DNA of 64,000 nt from Alphaproteobacteria bacterium (GTDB lineage: Bacteria; Pseudomonadota; Alphaproteobacteria; Micropepsales; Micropepsaceae): contig JAJPIX010000043.1 in the NCBI GenBank assembly GCA_021324545.1, forward strand, positions 1 through 64,000, written 5' to 3'. A program made the position numbers and the translations under genes. This document shows positions 8,941-17,667 of the stretch, one piece after another (the first letter of the stretch is position 1; every line of letters begins with the position of its first letter). The notes beneath the pieces were generated by a model that searched no databases, was not told the origin of the DNA, and saw only the letters and a list, made by a program, of their open reading frames with translations.

Positions 8941-9519
8941 CTAAGGGGAAAGCCGCGCCGCCAGGCGGCCGAGCAGCTCCCGTTCCGGCAGGCCGAGCGC
9001 GGCGAGCCGGCCCGCGCGGGCCAGAACCGCAAGGCCGGACAGGGCTGCCGCGACCAGCACGGCATCGAGCTGGCCCTCGCGCGTTGCGGCATTGAGCCCG
9101 GCGGAATCGGAAATGTGTTTGAGCGCGGCGATCAGCCGGCCGTTGAAAACGCGCTCGGCCTCGCCGCCGGCATCGCCGGAAGTGAGCGCCGCCACCGCGG
9201 CGGCCAGGCTTTCGCTGCCGGACAGCGCCTCGAGCATCGCCGCCAGCGCGTCCGGGAACGGGGCCGCATGGCCGCGCGCGGCGCGAACCAGCGCAGCCAG
9301 ATCGTCGGCTGCCAGCGCCAGCAGCAATTCATCCTTGTTGCGGAAATAGCCGTAGAGCGCGGCCGGCGCGAAGCCGGCTTCCGCGGCAACCGCGCGCAGC
9401 GAAAGCTCCCGCGCGCCATCGCGAACGGCGACGCGCCGGGCGGATTCCAGAATGGCGGCGCGCGAAAGCTTCTGTTCGCGCGCACGCCGTTCTTTCCGCC
9501 TGGCTTCGACGATCGCCAT
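8941..9519 (-). CDS. TetR family transcriptional regulator
   Basis: This 192-residue protein has an N-terminal TetR helix-turn-helix: ILESARRVAVRDG, then LSLRAVAAEAGFAPAALYGYF and KDELLLAL (residues about 22-70). The alanine-rich C-terminal half would be the ligand-binding and dimer domain. It sits directly upstream of the acyl-CoA synthetase/MaoC pair on the same strand, so it may repress that pair in response to an acyl-CoA. No clear palindrome was found in the short 9520-9550 spacer. Confidence 0.88.
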   Translation of the reverse strand: MAIVEARRKERRAREQKLSRAAILESARRVAVRDGARELSLRAVAAEAGFAPAALYGYFRNKDELLLALAADDLAALVRAARGHAAPFPDALAAMLEALSGSESLAAAVAALTSGDAGGEAERVFNGRLIAALKHISDSAGLNAATREGQLDAVLVAAALSGLAVLARAGRLAALGLPERELLGRLAARLSP

Positions 9520-9550
9520 GGCGGCATGTTACGCGATTCGCAAGATGCCG

Positions 9551-9928
9551 TTACTGGCCGGGATGTTTTGATTTGTAGGCGATGATCGCCGCATTCAGTT
9601 CCGCGCCGAGTCTTTCCTTCAGCTTCTGATTGGCGTCGATCCTGGCATCCACGCCAGCCGCAACGGAAGGATCCAGCGGCTTGGGATCCTTGGCCTTGGC
9701 GGCCGCGAGCTGTTGCGCCTTCAGATCGGCCAGGAGGCAGCTCTGGTAATCATCGGACGCCTGCTGAAACGTCTTGAAATCGGCAATGGCGTCTTTCATC
9801 TGCTGCTCGGTCGCCGTATTGCCGTTGATGCTTGCCGGCGGAATCGGCTCGACGCAACGGCTGCTGTCGGCCAGCGCCGGCGTTGCCGCAAGCAGGAACG
9901 CGGCGGCGGCAATCATTCTTCCCAACAT
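9551..9928 (-). CDS. Small secreted hypothetical protein
   Basis: This 125-residue protein begins with a clear Sec signal peptide (MLGRMIAAAAFLLAATPALA, cleavage before DSSRC). The mature part is about 105 residues, helical and charged, with two cysteines and an Ala/Lys-rich stretch (LAAAKAKDPKPLDP). I recognise no family. The start was chosen at the signal peptide; the open frame extends upstream to 10159 without protein-like sequence. A purine-rich GAGGG precedes the ATG. A periplasmic role is inferred from the signal only. Confidence 0.65.
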   Translation of the reverse strand: MLGRMIAAAAFLLAATPALADSSRCVEPIPPASINGNTATEQQMKDAIADFKTFQQASDDYQSCLLADLKAQQLAAAKAKDPKPLDPSVAAGVDARIDANQKLKERLGAELNAAIIAYKSKHPGQ

Positions 9929-10001
9929 ACCCGACCCTCTCCCAACGTCTGTCCGCGGCGATAGAAGCATAGCGCCCCGCCCATGATAAGAGGCGCAGAC
10001 G

Positions 10002-10616
10002 CTACACTTCCGCAAAATAGGGTGGAGCGGGATCATACTCCATGCCGCGCTGCACGGCGCGGGCGAACGCGGGATCGTGCAACTGGCCCACAAGCCAGAG
10101 CGCCATATCGATCCCCGCGGAAACGCCTGCCGCGGTAACCACATTTCCATCGCGCACATAACGGATGTTTTCCAGAACTTCGGCGGCTTCCTTGCGGCCC
10201 CTTAATGTTTCGACAAAGTTCCAGTGCGTGGTGACCCGCCGCCCGCGCGCAGGCCCCGCGGCCGTCAGCAGCAAGGCGCCTGTACACACGCTTGTGACCC
10301 ATTGGCAGCCGGCAGACGTTCGGGAGATCCATTCAAGCAGCGGCCGGTTTTCGACTTCGCGCCGGGTGCCCTGCCCGCCCGGGACCAGCAGAACATCGAG
10401 CGGCGGACATTTGGCCGTGGTCACATCCGGCAGCACGCGCATGCCTTTGGCACAGCGCACCGCCGCATCGCGCTCGGCCACCAGCATTACTTCGTGCGGC
10501 GGCGCCTTTCCCGCGCGCTTGCGAAGCTCGTTGGCCATGGTGAAAACTTCCCAGGGGCCGACAAAATCCAGCTCCTCCGCGCCGTCGAATACGAGAATGC
10601 CAATGGCGCCCGCCAT
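10002..10616 (-). CDS. DJ-1/PfpI family protein, isonitrile hydratase-like
   Basis: This 204-residue protein has a DJ-1/PfpI glutamine-amidotransferase-like fold. The nucleophile elbow is VTSVCTGALLL (C111), with E17 in FDGAEELDFVGPWEVF near the start, as in isonitrile hydratase (InhA)-type members. THWNFVE and AAGVSAGIDMAL are also typical of the AraC-N-terminal/InhA subgroup, but no AraC DNA-binding domain is present. The ATG at 10616 follows GAGGGAG six bases upstream and is preferred to those at 10631 and 10643. Confidence 0.82.
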   Translation of the reverse strand: MAGAIGILVFDGAEELDFVGPWEVFTMANELRKRAGKAPPHEVMLVAERDAAVRCAKGMRVLPDVTTAKCPPLDVLLVPGGQGTRREVENRPLLEWISRTSAGCQWVTSVCTGALLLTAAGPARGRRVTTHWNFVETLRGRKEAAEVLENIRYVRDGNVVTAAGVSAGIDMALWLVGQLHDPAFARAVQRGMEYDPAPPYFAEV

Positions 10617-10676
10617 GTTGTGCTCCCTCATGAGGCCGCACACATCCTACGCGCCGGCAAACCCGAATCGGCCTGC

Positions 10677-11711
10677 CTAATTTGCAATCCGGCCCGTGCG
10701 CGCAAGCGCGGCCGCAAGGCCCGGGACCGGTTCCCCCGCTTCGGTGCGCGGAACGCAATCCAGCAATCCGCATATATCCATGCCGTTATCGGCGGCAAGC
10801 CCGCGCAAATACGCTTGCGAATGCCGCCAGCGCCGCCTGGGCCCGAGTTCGAACCCCTCGCCCTTCTTCTTTTCCACCGTGAACAGGAAATGGCCGCCGG
10901 GCTTCAGGCTGCGCGCGACGCCGGCAAAGGCCGGGCCGAGATCGCCCAGATAGACAAGCGTATCGGCGGCCAGCACCAGATCGTATTCGCCCGACCCGCC
11001 GGCCAGCGCCGTTTCGATATCGGCCTGCGCGAGGGAATCGTAGATGCCGCGGTTCTGCGCCTTTTCAATCATGCGCGGGCTGAGGTCGATGCCATCCAGC
11101 CGCGATGCCATGCTCCGGAACGCCGCGCCCGAAAGACCCGTGCCGCAACCGAGATCCAGAACGGCAAGATCGCGCTGCCGCGGCAGCACCAGCGCCGCCA
11201 GATGGCGCAGGATGCGGGGCGCGCTGTAGCCGAGCTGGCCCAGCATGCGCGCATCGTAATCGGCCGAGAATTGATCAAAGAGGTGGCGCACATAGTTCGG
11301 ATCGGACCGTTTGGCCTTCTTCATCGCCTCGGCAGCGGAAATCTTTTCCGGCAATCCCGCAGGCGCGCGCGCCGCGTCGATGTGCGCGAAGGCATCGAGC
11401 GCCCGGTCGGGTTCCCCCGCTTCGAGCCATGCGCAGCCGACGCCGTAACGCGCGTCCGCCAGATCGGGATCGAGCCTGAGCGCGCGCTGGAATTCCGCAA
11501 TTGCGGTGGGCAGATGCCCGGCCGCCAGCAGCGCTTCGCCCAGCGCAAGCGCAACCGCCGCAATGCCCGGATAAAGATGTGAGGTCTCGCGCGCGATCGC
11601 CACGGCGCTTTCGGCCCTGCCCTGCCCGATCAGCGCACGCACCGCGGCAAGCCGCGAAGGAAGCGTATCATTCACGCAGGACACACTTGCCGTTGTTGAG
11701 GACGACGACAT
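10677..11711 (-). CDS. TPR-containing class I SAM methyltransferase
   Basis: This 344-residue protein has an N-terminal TPR-like region (about residues 15-125; AIAEFQRALRLDPDLADARYGVG is one repeat) followed by a methyltransferase domain. VLDLGCGTGLSG is SAM motif I, GIDLSPRMIEKA the acidic loop and FLFTVEKK a late strand. The substrate is unknown. The ATG at 11711 has AAGGAG four bases before it but lies 44 bp inside the upstream hydratase gene. A GTG at 11675 that overlaps the hydratase stop (GTGAATGA) is the alternative start. Either way the two genes look translationally coupled. Confidence 0.82.
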   Translation of the reverse strand: MSSSSTTASVSCVNDTLPSRLAAVRALIGQGRAESAVAIARETSHLYPGIAAVALALGEALLAAGHLPTAIAEFQRALRLDPDLADARYGVGCAWLEAGEPDRALDAFAHIDAARAPAGLPEKISAAEAMKKAKRSDPNYVRHLFDQFSADYDARMLGQLGYSAPRILRHLAALVLPRQRDLAVLDLGCGTGLSGAAFRSMASRLDGIDLSPRMIEKAQNRGIYDSLAQADIETALAGGSGEYDLVLAADTLVYLGDLGPAFAGVARSLKPGGHFLFTVEKKKGEGFELGPRRRWRHSQAYLRGLAADNGMDICGLLDCVPRTEAGEPVPGLAAALARTGRIAN

Positions 11712-12522
11712 CGCGCTCCTTCGCTTTCGAGCGGTAGGAAACAACCGGACCGTCCACCCACATTTCGGTGGAAATGGTTTCGCCCGGAAACACCGGCGCC
11801 GAAAAGCGCACATCGAAGCCCGCGATCTTTGCCGGATCGTATTTGCAGATCGTGGAAATGATGGCGCGGCACGCCGTGCCATAGGTGCAGAGGCCGTGCA
11901 GAATGGGGCGCGGGAAGCCCGCCATCTTCGCCACCTTGGGGTCGCGGTGGAGCGGATTGCGGTCGCCGGACAGCGCATAGATAAACGCCTGATCGGGGCG
12001 CGTGTCGCAATCGTGCACGAGGTCTGGCGCGCGCGACGGAACGGGATGCGGCTCGGGCGCCCCATCCTTCGGGCCGCCGAAGCCGCCATCGCCGCGCGCG
12101 AAGGTGGTGTTGACCATGGTGCAGATTTTCTCGCCGGATTTTTTCTCGCGGATCACCTTTTCGGTCAGAATGATCGCGCCCTTCTCCTTGCCCTTGTCGA
12201 AGGCGCCGATCACGCGTTCGTCGGCCACGATTTCCGCCGCGGGCGGCAAGGGCTTGTGCATGGTGAGCCGCTGCTCGCCATGCACGACCATCAGGTAGTT
12301 GATGCCGGAGCGGCCGAGCGTGCGCGTGGCCCAGGCGATGACGGTGGACATGGTGGGAACGGCCTTGAGACCGTTCTCATAGACAAAGGGAAGCTCGGCT
12401 TCGTTCATCGGATCGCGGCCGAACCCGATGCCCAGCGCATAGAGCATGGTTTCCCGGTCACCGTAGGAAAAGGACTGCCCCTCCGATTTCAGCTGCATGA
12501 TCTCGTCGTAATTGATGGGCAT
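11668..12522 (-). CDS. MaoC family dehydratase (hydratase-2, double hotdog)
   Basis: This 284-residue protein resembles the enoyl-CoA hydratase 2 part of eukaryotic peroxisomal multifunctional enzyme 2. The N-terminal half holds YGDRETMLYALGIG and the C-terminal half the catalytic segment FIYALSGDRNPLHRDP, then GFPRPILHGLCTYG. It should hydrate trans-2-enoyl-CoA to (R)-3-hydroxyacyl-CoA. The ATG at 12522 has GGAGG six bases upstream. It is followed by the overlapping methyltransferase gene. Confidence 0.88.
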   Translation of the reverse strand: MPINYDEIMQLKSEGQSFSYGDRETMLYALGIGFGRDPMNEAELPFVYENGLKAVPTMSTVIAWATRTLGRSGINYLMVVHGEQRLTMHKPLPPAAEIVADERVIGAFDKGKEKGAIILTEKVIREKKSGEKICTMVNTTFARGDGGFGGPKDGAPEPHPVPSRAPDLVHDCDTRPDQAFIYALSGDRNPLHRDPKVAKMAGFPRPILHGLCTYGTACRAIISTICKYDPAKIAGFDVRFSAPVFPGETISTEMWVDGPVVSYRSKAKERDVVVLNNGKCVLRE

Positions 12523-12646
12523 GGCGGCCTCCGGAAATGTCTTTCGGCGCGGAGTGAAACGCGAAAATGTGCCAGCCGCAATGGCGCGTTCTCCCGGCCG
12601 GGGCGGCGATCTGCTAGAGTGTTTCCGGGATGCCGGAGGGCCACCG

Positions 12647-13126
12647 ATGAGCGATACGCCGAAGAAAGCGGGTTGGAGTCGCGGATTTCTGTGGGGCTGC
12701 CTGACGCCGATCATCGCGGTGGGCGTCATCGTGATCGCACTGGCCGGATATGCGGGCTATTACGCCTTCTTCGCCTACAAGAGCGACCGCGGGTATCAGG
12801 TTGCGATGGCGAGCGTTCAGTCAAGCGCGACCGCGCGCCAGATTCTGGGCGACGGCATCGCGCTTTCGGGATTTCCCGGCTACAGCTACAGCTATTCGAC
12901 GGAGACGGGCCATACCGCGAGCTATCACTTCACGGTCAAAGGCACGAAGGCGGAAGGAACCGTGCAGGCCGAGCTTGTGTATCATGGCGAAGAGCCGGTC
13001 CTGCGCTCGCTTGTCCTGACCGCGCCGGACGGGCTGAAATACGACCTTATAACGAACAAGCAGGGCAATCTGATCCGCGCCGGCCGCTTCGGCGCGTGGC
13101 GGCCCGCCGCAGCCTTTGCAATCTGA
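12647..13126 (+). CDS. Membrane protein with Coa1/Tim21-like domain
   Basis: This 159-residue protein has one transmembrane helix at about residues 16-40 (FLWGCLTPIIAVGVIVIALA). The following domain (AMASVQSSATARQILGD, then YHFTVKGTKAEGTVQAEL and LRSLVL) resembles the Coa1 family of cytochrome oxidase assembly factors. No oxidase genes are nearby, so the function is inferred weakly. GGAGG lies seven bases before the ATG. The crotonase starts 12 bp downstream, suggesting one operon. It is divergent from the hydratase at 11668-12522. Confidence 0.65.
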   Translation: MSDTPKKAGWSRGFLWGCLTPIIAVGVIVIALAGYAGYYAFFAYKSDRGYQVAMASVQSSATARQILGDGIALSGFPGYSYSYSTETGHTASYHFTVKGTKAEGTVQAELVYHGEEPVLRSLVLTAPDGLKYDLITNKQGNLIRAGRFGAWRPAAAFAI

Positions 13127-13138
13127 ACGGAAGAACCG

Positions 13139-13996
13139 ATGACCTATCGCTGCTTCGACGTCGAGACCGAAAACAAAATCGCCCACATCCGGCTGAAGCG
13201 CGGCGACGACATGAACACGATGGTGCCCGAGTTCTGGCGCGAGCTGCCGGAGATCGTGCGCGACATTGACGACAACGCCCGGGCGCGCGTGATCGTGATT
13301 TCCTCCACCGGCAAGCATTTCTCCGCCGGCATGGACCTTTCGGTTTTCACCGGCGGCACATCGGTGGGCACATCGGCCGCGCGCGACGGGCATGAACGGG
13401 GGCGGGTGCGCGCGAACCTGCGGCGCGCGGTTTTGGACATCCAGGAGAGTTTCAACGTGCTCGACCGCGCGCGCATGCCGGTGCTGGCGGCCATCCAGGG
13501 CGGATGCGTGGGCGGCGCGGTGGATATGGTGAGCGCCTGCGACTGCCGCTATGCCACCGAAGATGCCTTCTTCGTCATCCAGGAGATCAATCTGGGCATG
13601 ACGGCCGATGTGGGCACCTTCCCGCGCTTGTGCGGATTGATGCCGCAAGGCGCGGTGCGCGAGCTTGCCTATTCCGGGCGGCGGCTGCCGGCGCGGCGCG
13701 CCAGGGAACTGGGGCTGGTGAACGAGGTGTTCGCCACACAGGATGCGATGCTGAAGCATGTTCTGGAACTTGCGCGGGAAATTGCGGAGAAATCGCCGCT
13801 GGCCGTGCACGGTTCGAAAGTGATGATCAATTATGCGCGCGATCATTCCATCGCGGACGGGCTGGACTACATCGCCACCTGGCAGGCCGGCATGTACAAC
13901 CCCGAGACCGATATGCGCGAGAGCTTTGTTGCGAAGCAGGAAAAGCGCGCGCCCAAATTCGACGATCTGCTGCCGGTGAAGAAGCCGATGGGGTGA
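13139..13996 (+). CDS. Crotonase family, delta(3,5)-delta(2,4)-dienoyl-CoA isomerase-like
   Basis: This 285-residue member of the enoyl-CoA hydratase/isomerase superfamily has the oxyanion segments GKHFSAGMDLSVF and GGCVGGAVDMVSACDCRYA. It then has IQEINLGMTADVGTFPRL, which follows ECH1 dienoyl-CoA isomerase rather than ordinary hydratase: an acidic residue after VGGAV (D), the E of QE and the D of ADVG match the three acidic catalytic positions. It would shift double bonds during unsaturated fatty-acid oxidation, a role compatible with the neighbouring acyl-CoA genes. Ordinary hydratase activity is the alternative. Confidence 0.83.
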   Translation: MTYRCFDVETENKIAHIRLKRGDDMNTMVPEFWRELPEIVRDIDDNARARVIVISSTGKHFSAGMDLSVFTGGTSVGTSAARDGHERGRVRANLRRAVLDIQESFNVLDRARMPVLAAIQGGCVGGAVDMVSACDCRYATEDAFFVIQEINLGMTADVGTFPRLCGLMPQGAVRELAYSGRRLPARRARELGLVNEVFATQDAMLKHVLELAREIAEKSPLAVHGSKVMINYARDHSIADGLDYIATWQAGMYNPETDMRESFVAKQEKRAPKFDDLLPVKKPMG

Positions 13997-14002
13997 CGTC
14001 CA

Positions 14003-14020
14003 ATCCGGCCTGAGCCGGAT
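14003..14020. other. Short stem-loop at a convergent gene junction
   Basis: ATCCGGC-CTGA-GCCGGAT forms a 7-bp stem between the convergent crotonase and patatin genes. There is no T-run on either side. A weak bidirectional terminator is possible. Confidence 0.4.
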
Positions 14021-14025
14021 CGGGG

Positions 14026-15867
14026 CTAAACCGCTTCCTTGTGCTCGAGGTGCTCGACCGGCATGGCCGGGCCTTCCGCCCAGACATTCGTCAGCGGCAC
14101 GCCCTTTTTCTCGATCATGCTGACGGCGTGCTGATAGCCTTCGGCGATGGCGCGATCGAACAGGTTCCAGTCGCGCAGGCCCACGCCCTCGAGCGGCGGC
14201 TCAAACAGGTAATCGGCCTGCTCGCGCACCAGCTTGCGCTGCGCTTCCGAACCGACCGTGCCGGAGCGCATCAGGATCGAAATGATGGACGGAGTGCCGC
14301 GCATCCGCTGCCAGATCAGCGACCAGACGGACCTTTCGCCATATTCGGGATCGGTCACGCGCAGGTCGAGTTCGCCCGTCACGTCCGAGGCGATGATGGG
14401 CCCGTGCGCGTGCTCTGCCATCACGTCCACGGGCAGGTTGTTCATCACGCCGCCATCCACCAGAAGATGACCATGATGCGTCACCGGCGGAAGAATTCCC
14501 GGCAGCGCCACACTCGCGCGCAACGCCCGCCAGACCGGCCCCGCGCGATGGACATGGATGCGGCCCGAGGTCAGATCGGAGGAGACGCAGAAGAACGGCT
14601 TGGGCAGCTCACCGATGCGCACATCGCCGAAATTCTGGCGCAGGAGTTTGGTCACCTTGCGGCCCTTGACCAGCGCAATCAGCGGCAGCGTGTAATCGGA
14701 CAGCGGGTTCGTCTGCACGAAGGCCGCACGCATGCGGTCGGTCAGCTCTTCGAGGCCCCATTCCGCGGCCAGGCCGGCCGCGATGATGGCGCCCATGCTT
14801 GTGCCGCCCAGATAGTCGAAGGGCACGCCCGCTTCCATCAGCGCCTTGATCACGCCGATATGCGCAAAGCCGCGCGCGCCGCCGCCTGCCAGCACGAAGC
14901 CCACCGCGCGTCCCGAGATGAAACGCGCAAGCCGGCAGATGTCGTCATGCTTGCCTTCGCGAATGTGGTGATGGGATTCGAACAGGCCGCTCTTCAGCGC
15001 GAAGTGTTCGGGAAGGCCGTGCAGCCTGTCTTCCGGATGCAGCAGCAGAAGCTCGGGCAGGCCGGCGGCCCGCTCCTTGAAGAAGGGGATGTCGAGCGGC
15101 CTGAGCGGCAACGGATGATCGGCGCGCGCCAGAAGGAACACGCGATCGGACTGGCGCACGCATTGGTGCGTCCAGGCGCTGTCGGGCCTGTCGCCGCGAT
15201 AGAACACGATGTCGTGCGCCGATTCGAAATTGTTGAACCAGTCCGCCGTGCGGTCTTCGAAGGCGGCATCCAGCACTGCCGCATTGGAGCCCATGTCGGC
15301 GAGCGCCCCGACCAGGCGGCGCGCGATCGGCTCGTTCTCCAGCCCGTCATGTAGTGGAATGATGGCGAACGTCTTGGGCTTGGCGCCATCCACCGGGCGG
15401 CGCGTCGTATCGTGCAGGCGGCGGATGAGCAGCCGCATGAGGTTGAACATCACCCGCGGATGGCGCGCGATAAGCGAATCGAACGCATGCGGGCTGACGC
15501 GCAGAAGCTCCGTATCGCGCAGCGCGACCAGCTGGGCCGAATGCGGCTCGCCCGAGATGAGCGACATCTCGCCAACCGTTTCGCCGGCCGGAATGTGGGC
15601 CACAAGCCGGCGGCCAATCTTGCCGTCATCCACGAACACGCCCAGCGAGCCGGTGATGACCAGAAAGAGCGCCTGATTGTTTTCGCCATCGCGGGGCAAC
15701 ATCGTGCCGCCGGGAAGGCCGAACCAGTTCGCCTCGGACAGCAGGCGGACAAGCGCCGCATCTCCCAGGTCCGCAAGCAGGGGAAAGCTGCGAAGACGCG
15801 CGCGCAGCGATTCCGGATAAACTGTTTCCCGCCCCGACCGGAATGAGGAGATGAAGGCCATGTTCAT
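14026..15867 (-). CDS. Patatin-like phospholipase with N-terminal cyclic nucleotide-binding domain
   Basis: This 613-residue protein resembles neuropathy-target-esterase-type lysophospholipases. A cNMP-binding-like domain occupies about residues 25-140 (PRDGENNQALFLVITGSLGV, then PAGETVGEMSLISGEPHSAQ). A middle segment is followed by a patatin domain with oxyanion hole GGGARGFAHIG, nucleophile elbow GGTSMG and the dyad Asp in VDGGVMNNLP. No transmembrane segment is evident. It probably hydrolyses (lyso)phospholipids under ligand or membrane control. MNMAF offers two ATGs six bases apart. Confidence 0.9.
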   Translation of the reverse strand: MNMAFISSFRSGRETVYPESLRARLRSFPLLADLGDAALVRLLSEANWFGLPGGTMLPRDGENNQALFLVITGSLGVFVDDGKIGRRLVAHIPAGETVGEMSLISGEPHSAQLVALRDTELLRVSPHAFDSLIARHPRVMFNLMRLLIRRLHDTTRRPVDGAKPKTFAIIPLHDGLENEPIARRLVGALADMGSNAAVLDAAFEDRTADWFNNFESAHDIVFYRGDRPDSAWTHQCVRQSDRVFLLARADHPLPLRPLDIPFFKERAAGLPELLLLHPEDRLHGLPEHFALKSGLFESHHHIREGKHDDICRLARFISGRAVGFVLAGGGARGFAHIGVIKALMEAGVPFDYLGGTSMGAIIAAGLAAEWGLEELTDRMRAAFVQTNPLSDYTLPLIALVKGRKVTKLLRQNFGDVRIGELPKPFFCVSSDLTSGRIHVHRAGPVWRALRASVALPGILPPVTHHGHLLVDGGVMNNLPVDVMAEHAHGPIIASDVTGELDLRVTDPEYGERSVWSLIWQRMRGTPSIISILMRSGTVGSEAQRKLVREQADYLFEPPLEGVGLRDWNLFDRAIAEGYQHAVSMIEKKGVPLTNVWAEGPAMPVEHLEHKEAV

Positions 15868-15887
15868 GACACCTGCCCTCTTTTAAC

Positions 15888-16691
15888 TCACCAGGCCGTC
15901 CAGCCGCCATCCGCAATGAGCGTGGCGCCGGTTACAAAACTGGACGCGGGGCTGGCAAGGAAGAGCAGCGGCCCGGCGATTTCGGCCGCAGCTCCGGTGC
16001 GGCCGAGCATAGTGCGGGCGGCCAGGCGCGCGGCGAATTCCGGATCGCGCCCGGTCACTTCCTCGCGCGGAAAGGGCCCCGGGACGAGCGCGTTGACGCG
16101 GATTTTTTCCGGGCCAAGTTCGGCGGCCAGATGCCGGGTGAGCTGAAGCAGCGCGGCCTTGGCGGGGCCATAATGCAGCGGGCTTGCCTGGCCCGGATCG
16201 GAATAGATGCGGCTGTCTGGCGCGACCGCGCCGTACATGGACGAAATGTTGACAACGCTCGCCTCGCCCGCGTCGCGCACGGCGGCGCGCAGGGCGGGCA
16301 GCGCGCTTCGTACGATTTCGAACGCGGCCGTAACCGCGCTGCGATAGACGGATTCGAAGTCGGACGCGCCGAGCGCGGCCATGCTTCCAGGAGTCATGGT
16401 GACGGCGTTGTTGACGATGACATCGAGCCTTCCATAACGCGACAGGGATTGGCGCAGTTGCGCGCTGTCCATCACATCGAAGGGCGCGCATTCCGCCGAC
16501 AGGCCGGACGCCTTCATCTCGCCCGCAAGATCGCGCAGCCTGGATTCGTTGCGTCCATTCAGAACGACATGTGCGCCGGCTTCGGCCAGAGCGCGCGACA
16601 TCACGCGCCCCAGGTGCCCGGCCGCGCCGGTTACGAGCGCCACCCGGCCATCCAGACGGAAAAGCGCAAGACCGTTCACGCGCGCGGCCAT
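15888..16691 (-). CDS. SDR family NAD(P)-dependent oxidoreductase
   Basis: This 267-residue classical short-chain dehydrogenase has the cofactor motif TGAAGHLG (about 24-31), NNAVTMTPG for the NNAG loop, NISSMYG with the catalytic serine, YGPAK with Tyr and Lys, and LVPGPFP after the active site. The substrate is unknown. It overlaps the end of the aldo/keto reductase gene. The ATG at 16691 has no good ribosome site; a GTG at 16679 makes a GTGA overlap with that gene's stop and is equally plausible, costing four residues. Confidence 0.85.
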   Translation of the reverse strand: MAARVNGLALFRLDGRVALVTGAAGHLGRVMSRALAEAGAHVVLNGRNESRLRDLAGEMKASGLSAECAPFDVMDSAQLRQSLSRYGRLDVIVNNAVTMTPGSMAALGASDFESVYRSAVTAAFEIVRSALPALRAAVRDAGEASVVNISSMYGAVAPDSRIYSDPGQASPLHYGPAKAALLQLTRHLAAELGPEKIRVNALVPGPFPREEVTGRDPEFAARLAARTMLGRTGAAAEIAGPLLFLASPASSFVTGATLIADGGWTAW

Positions 16692-17605
16692 ACGGCAGGG
16701 TTGAGGAGCGCCGCGGGCACGCGCGGCACCAGCGCTTCGATTTTCGCGCAATCTTCGGCGGCGAGCGGCGGCTTGAGGAACAGGCGAAGGTTGGCATCGA
16801 GCTGGTCTTCGTTTTCCATGCCGATCACGACGCCATCAATCCAGTGCTGGCCGCGGACATAGGCCACGCACAGGTCCGCCGCGCTTTCGCGCCCGAAAGC
16901 CTTCGCCAATGCGCCAATCTGCGCCATGATTTCCTGCGGGTTGACGCCTTCGACCGTAGGCCAGACGGAGGGATCATCGGCCGCGAGAATGCCTTGCAGG
17001 AAGACGCTGCGGGCATGAACCGTGACATGCGAGCGGGCGCGCAGCCGATCCACCACGCCCGCATCGCGCCAGCGCCAGTCGAGAAGATTGCAGGGCAGCT
17101 GGAGATGCTGGATATCGGGCCGCGCGAGCGCCTCCAGCGCTTCCGCGGGCGACTGGACCGACACGCCAAGCGAAAGAATGAGCCCGTCTTCGATATGCTC
17201 GATCAGACGGTCCCACACGGCGCCGTTGAAGGCCGTCATATGCTCGGCGCGATGCAGCAGGAGACAATCGAGCCTGTCACGGCGCAGCGCGGCCAATGAC
17301 TCGGCAATGCTGTCGTCAACGGCGGCGCGAACCGCCTCGCGCGGCGCATCGGCGGGAAGATCGGCCAGCGGGCTCAGCTTGGTGATGGTGCGCGCACGCT
17401 TTCCCTCCAGCGCCTCGCCCAGCCGCTGTTCGCTGTCGCCATAGGCCCGTGCGGTGTCGAATTCGAGAATCCCGGCGCTCGCGGCGCGGCGCACAAGCCG
17501 CAGGGCGGCCGCGCGCCCGGGCTTTCCCGTGCGGTTTGCCGCGCCATAGTCCAGCCCCAACTGAACGGCTCCGAGCACCAAGGCGGCCGGCTGTTCACCC
17601 CGCAT
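16676..17605 (-). CDS. Aldo/keto reductase
   Basis: This 309-residue TIM-barrel oxidoreductase has the tetrad positions in EFDTARAYGDSE (Asp, Tyr), ITKLSP (Lys) and DCLLLHRAE (His). It lacks the longer C-terminus of some members. AGGAG lies nine bases before the ATG at 17605. It reads into the SDR with an overlap, so the two reductases are likely one operon. They might act on the same carbonyl compound, but nothing in the sequence names it. Confidence 0.83.
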   Translation of the reverse strand: MRGEQPAALVLGAVQLGLDYGAANRTGKPGRAAALRLVRRAASAGILEFDTARAYGDSEQRLGEALEGKRARTITKLSPLADLPADAPREAVRAAVDDSIAESLAALRRDRLDCLLLHRAEHMTAFNGAVWDRLIEHIEDGLILSLGVSVQSPAEALEALARPDIQHLQLPCNLLDWRWRDAGVVDRLRARSHVTVHARSVFLQGILAADDPSVWPTVEGVNPQEIMAQIGALAKAFGRESAADLCVAYVRGQHWIDGVVIGMENEDQLDANLRLFLKPPLAAEDCAKIEALVPRVPAALLNPAVWPRA

Positions 17606-17667
17606 CGCCGCATTCTCCTGCAGAGATAAAGAGAGTGGCACCGCATGGTAAACAAGCGGTTACCCTT

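Noticed and set aside
9520-9550. GGCAT...ATGCC as a TetR operator
   Set aside because: The five-base arms with an asymmetric centre are too weak to support.
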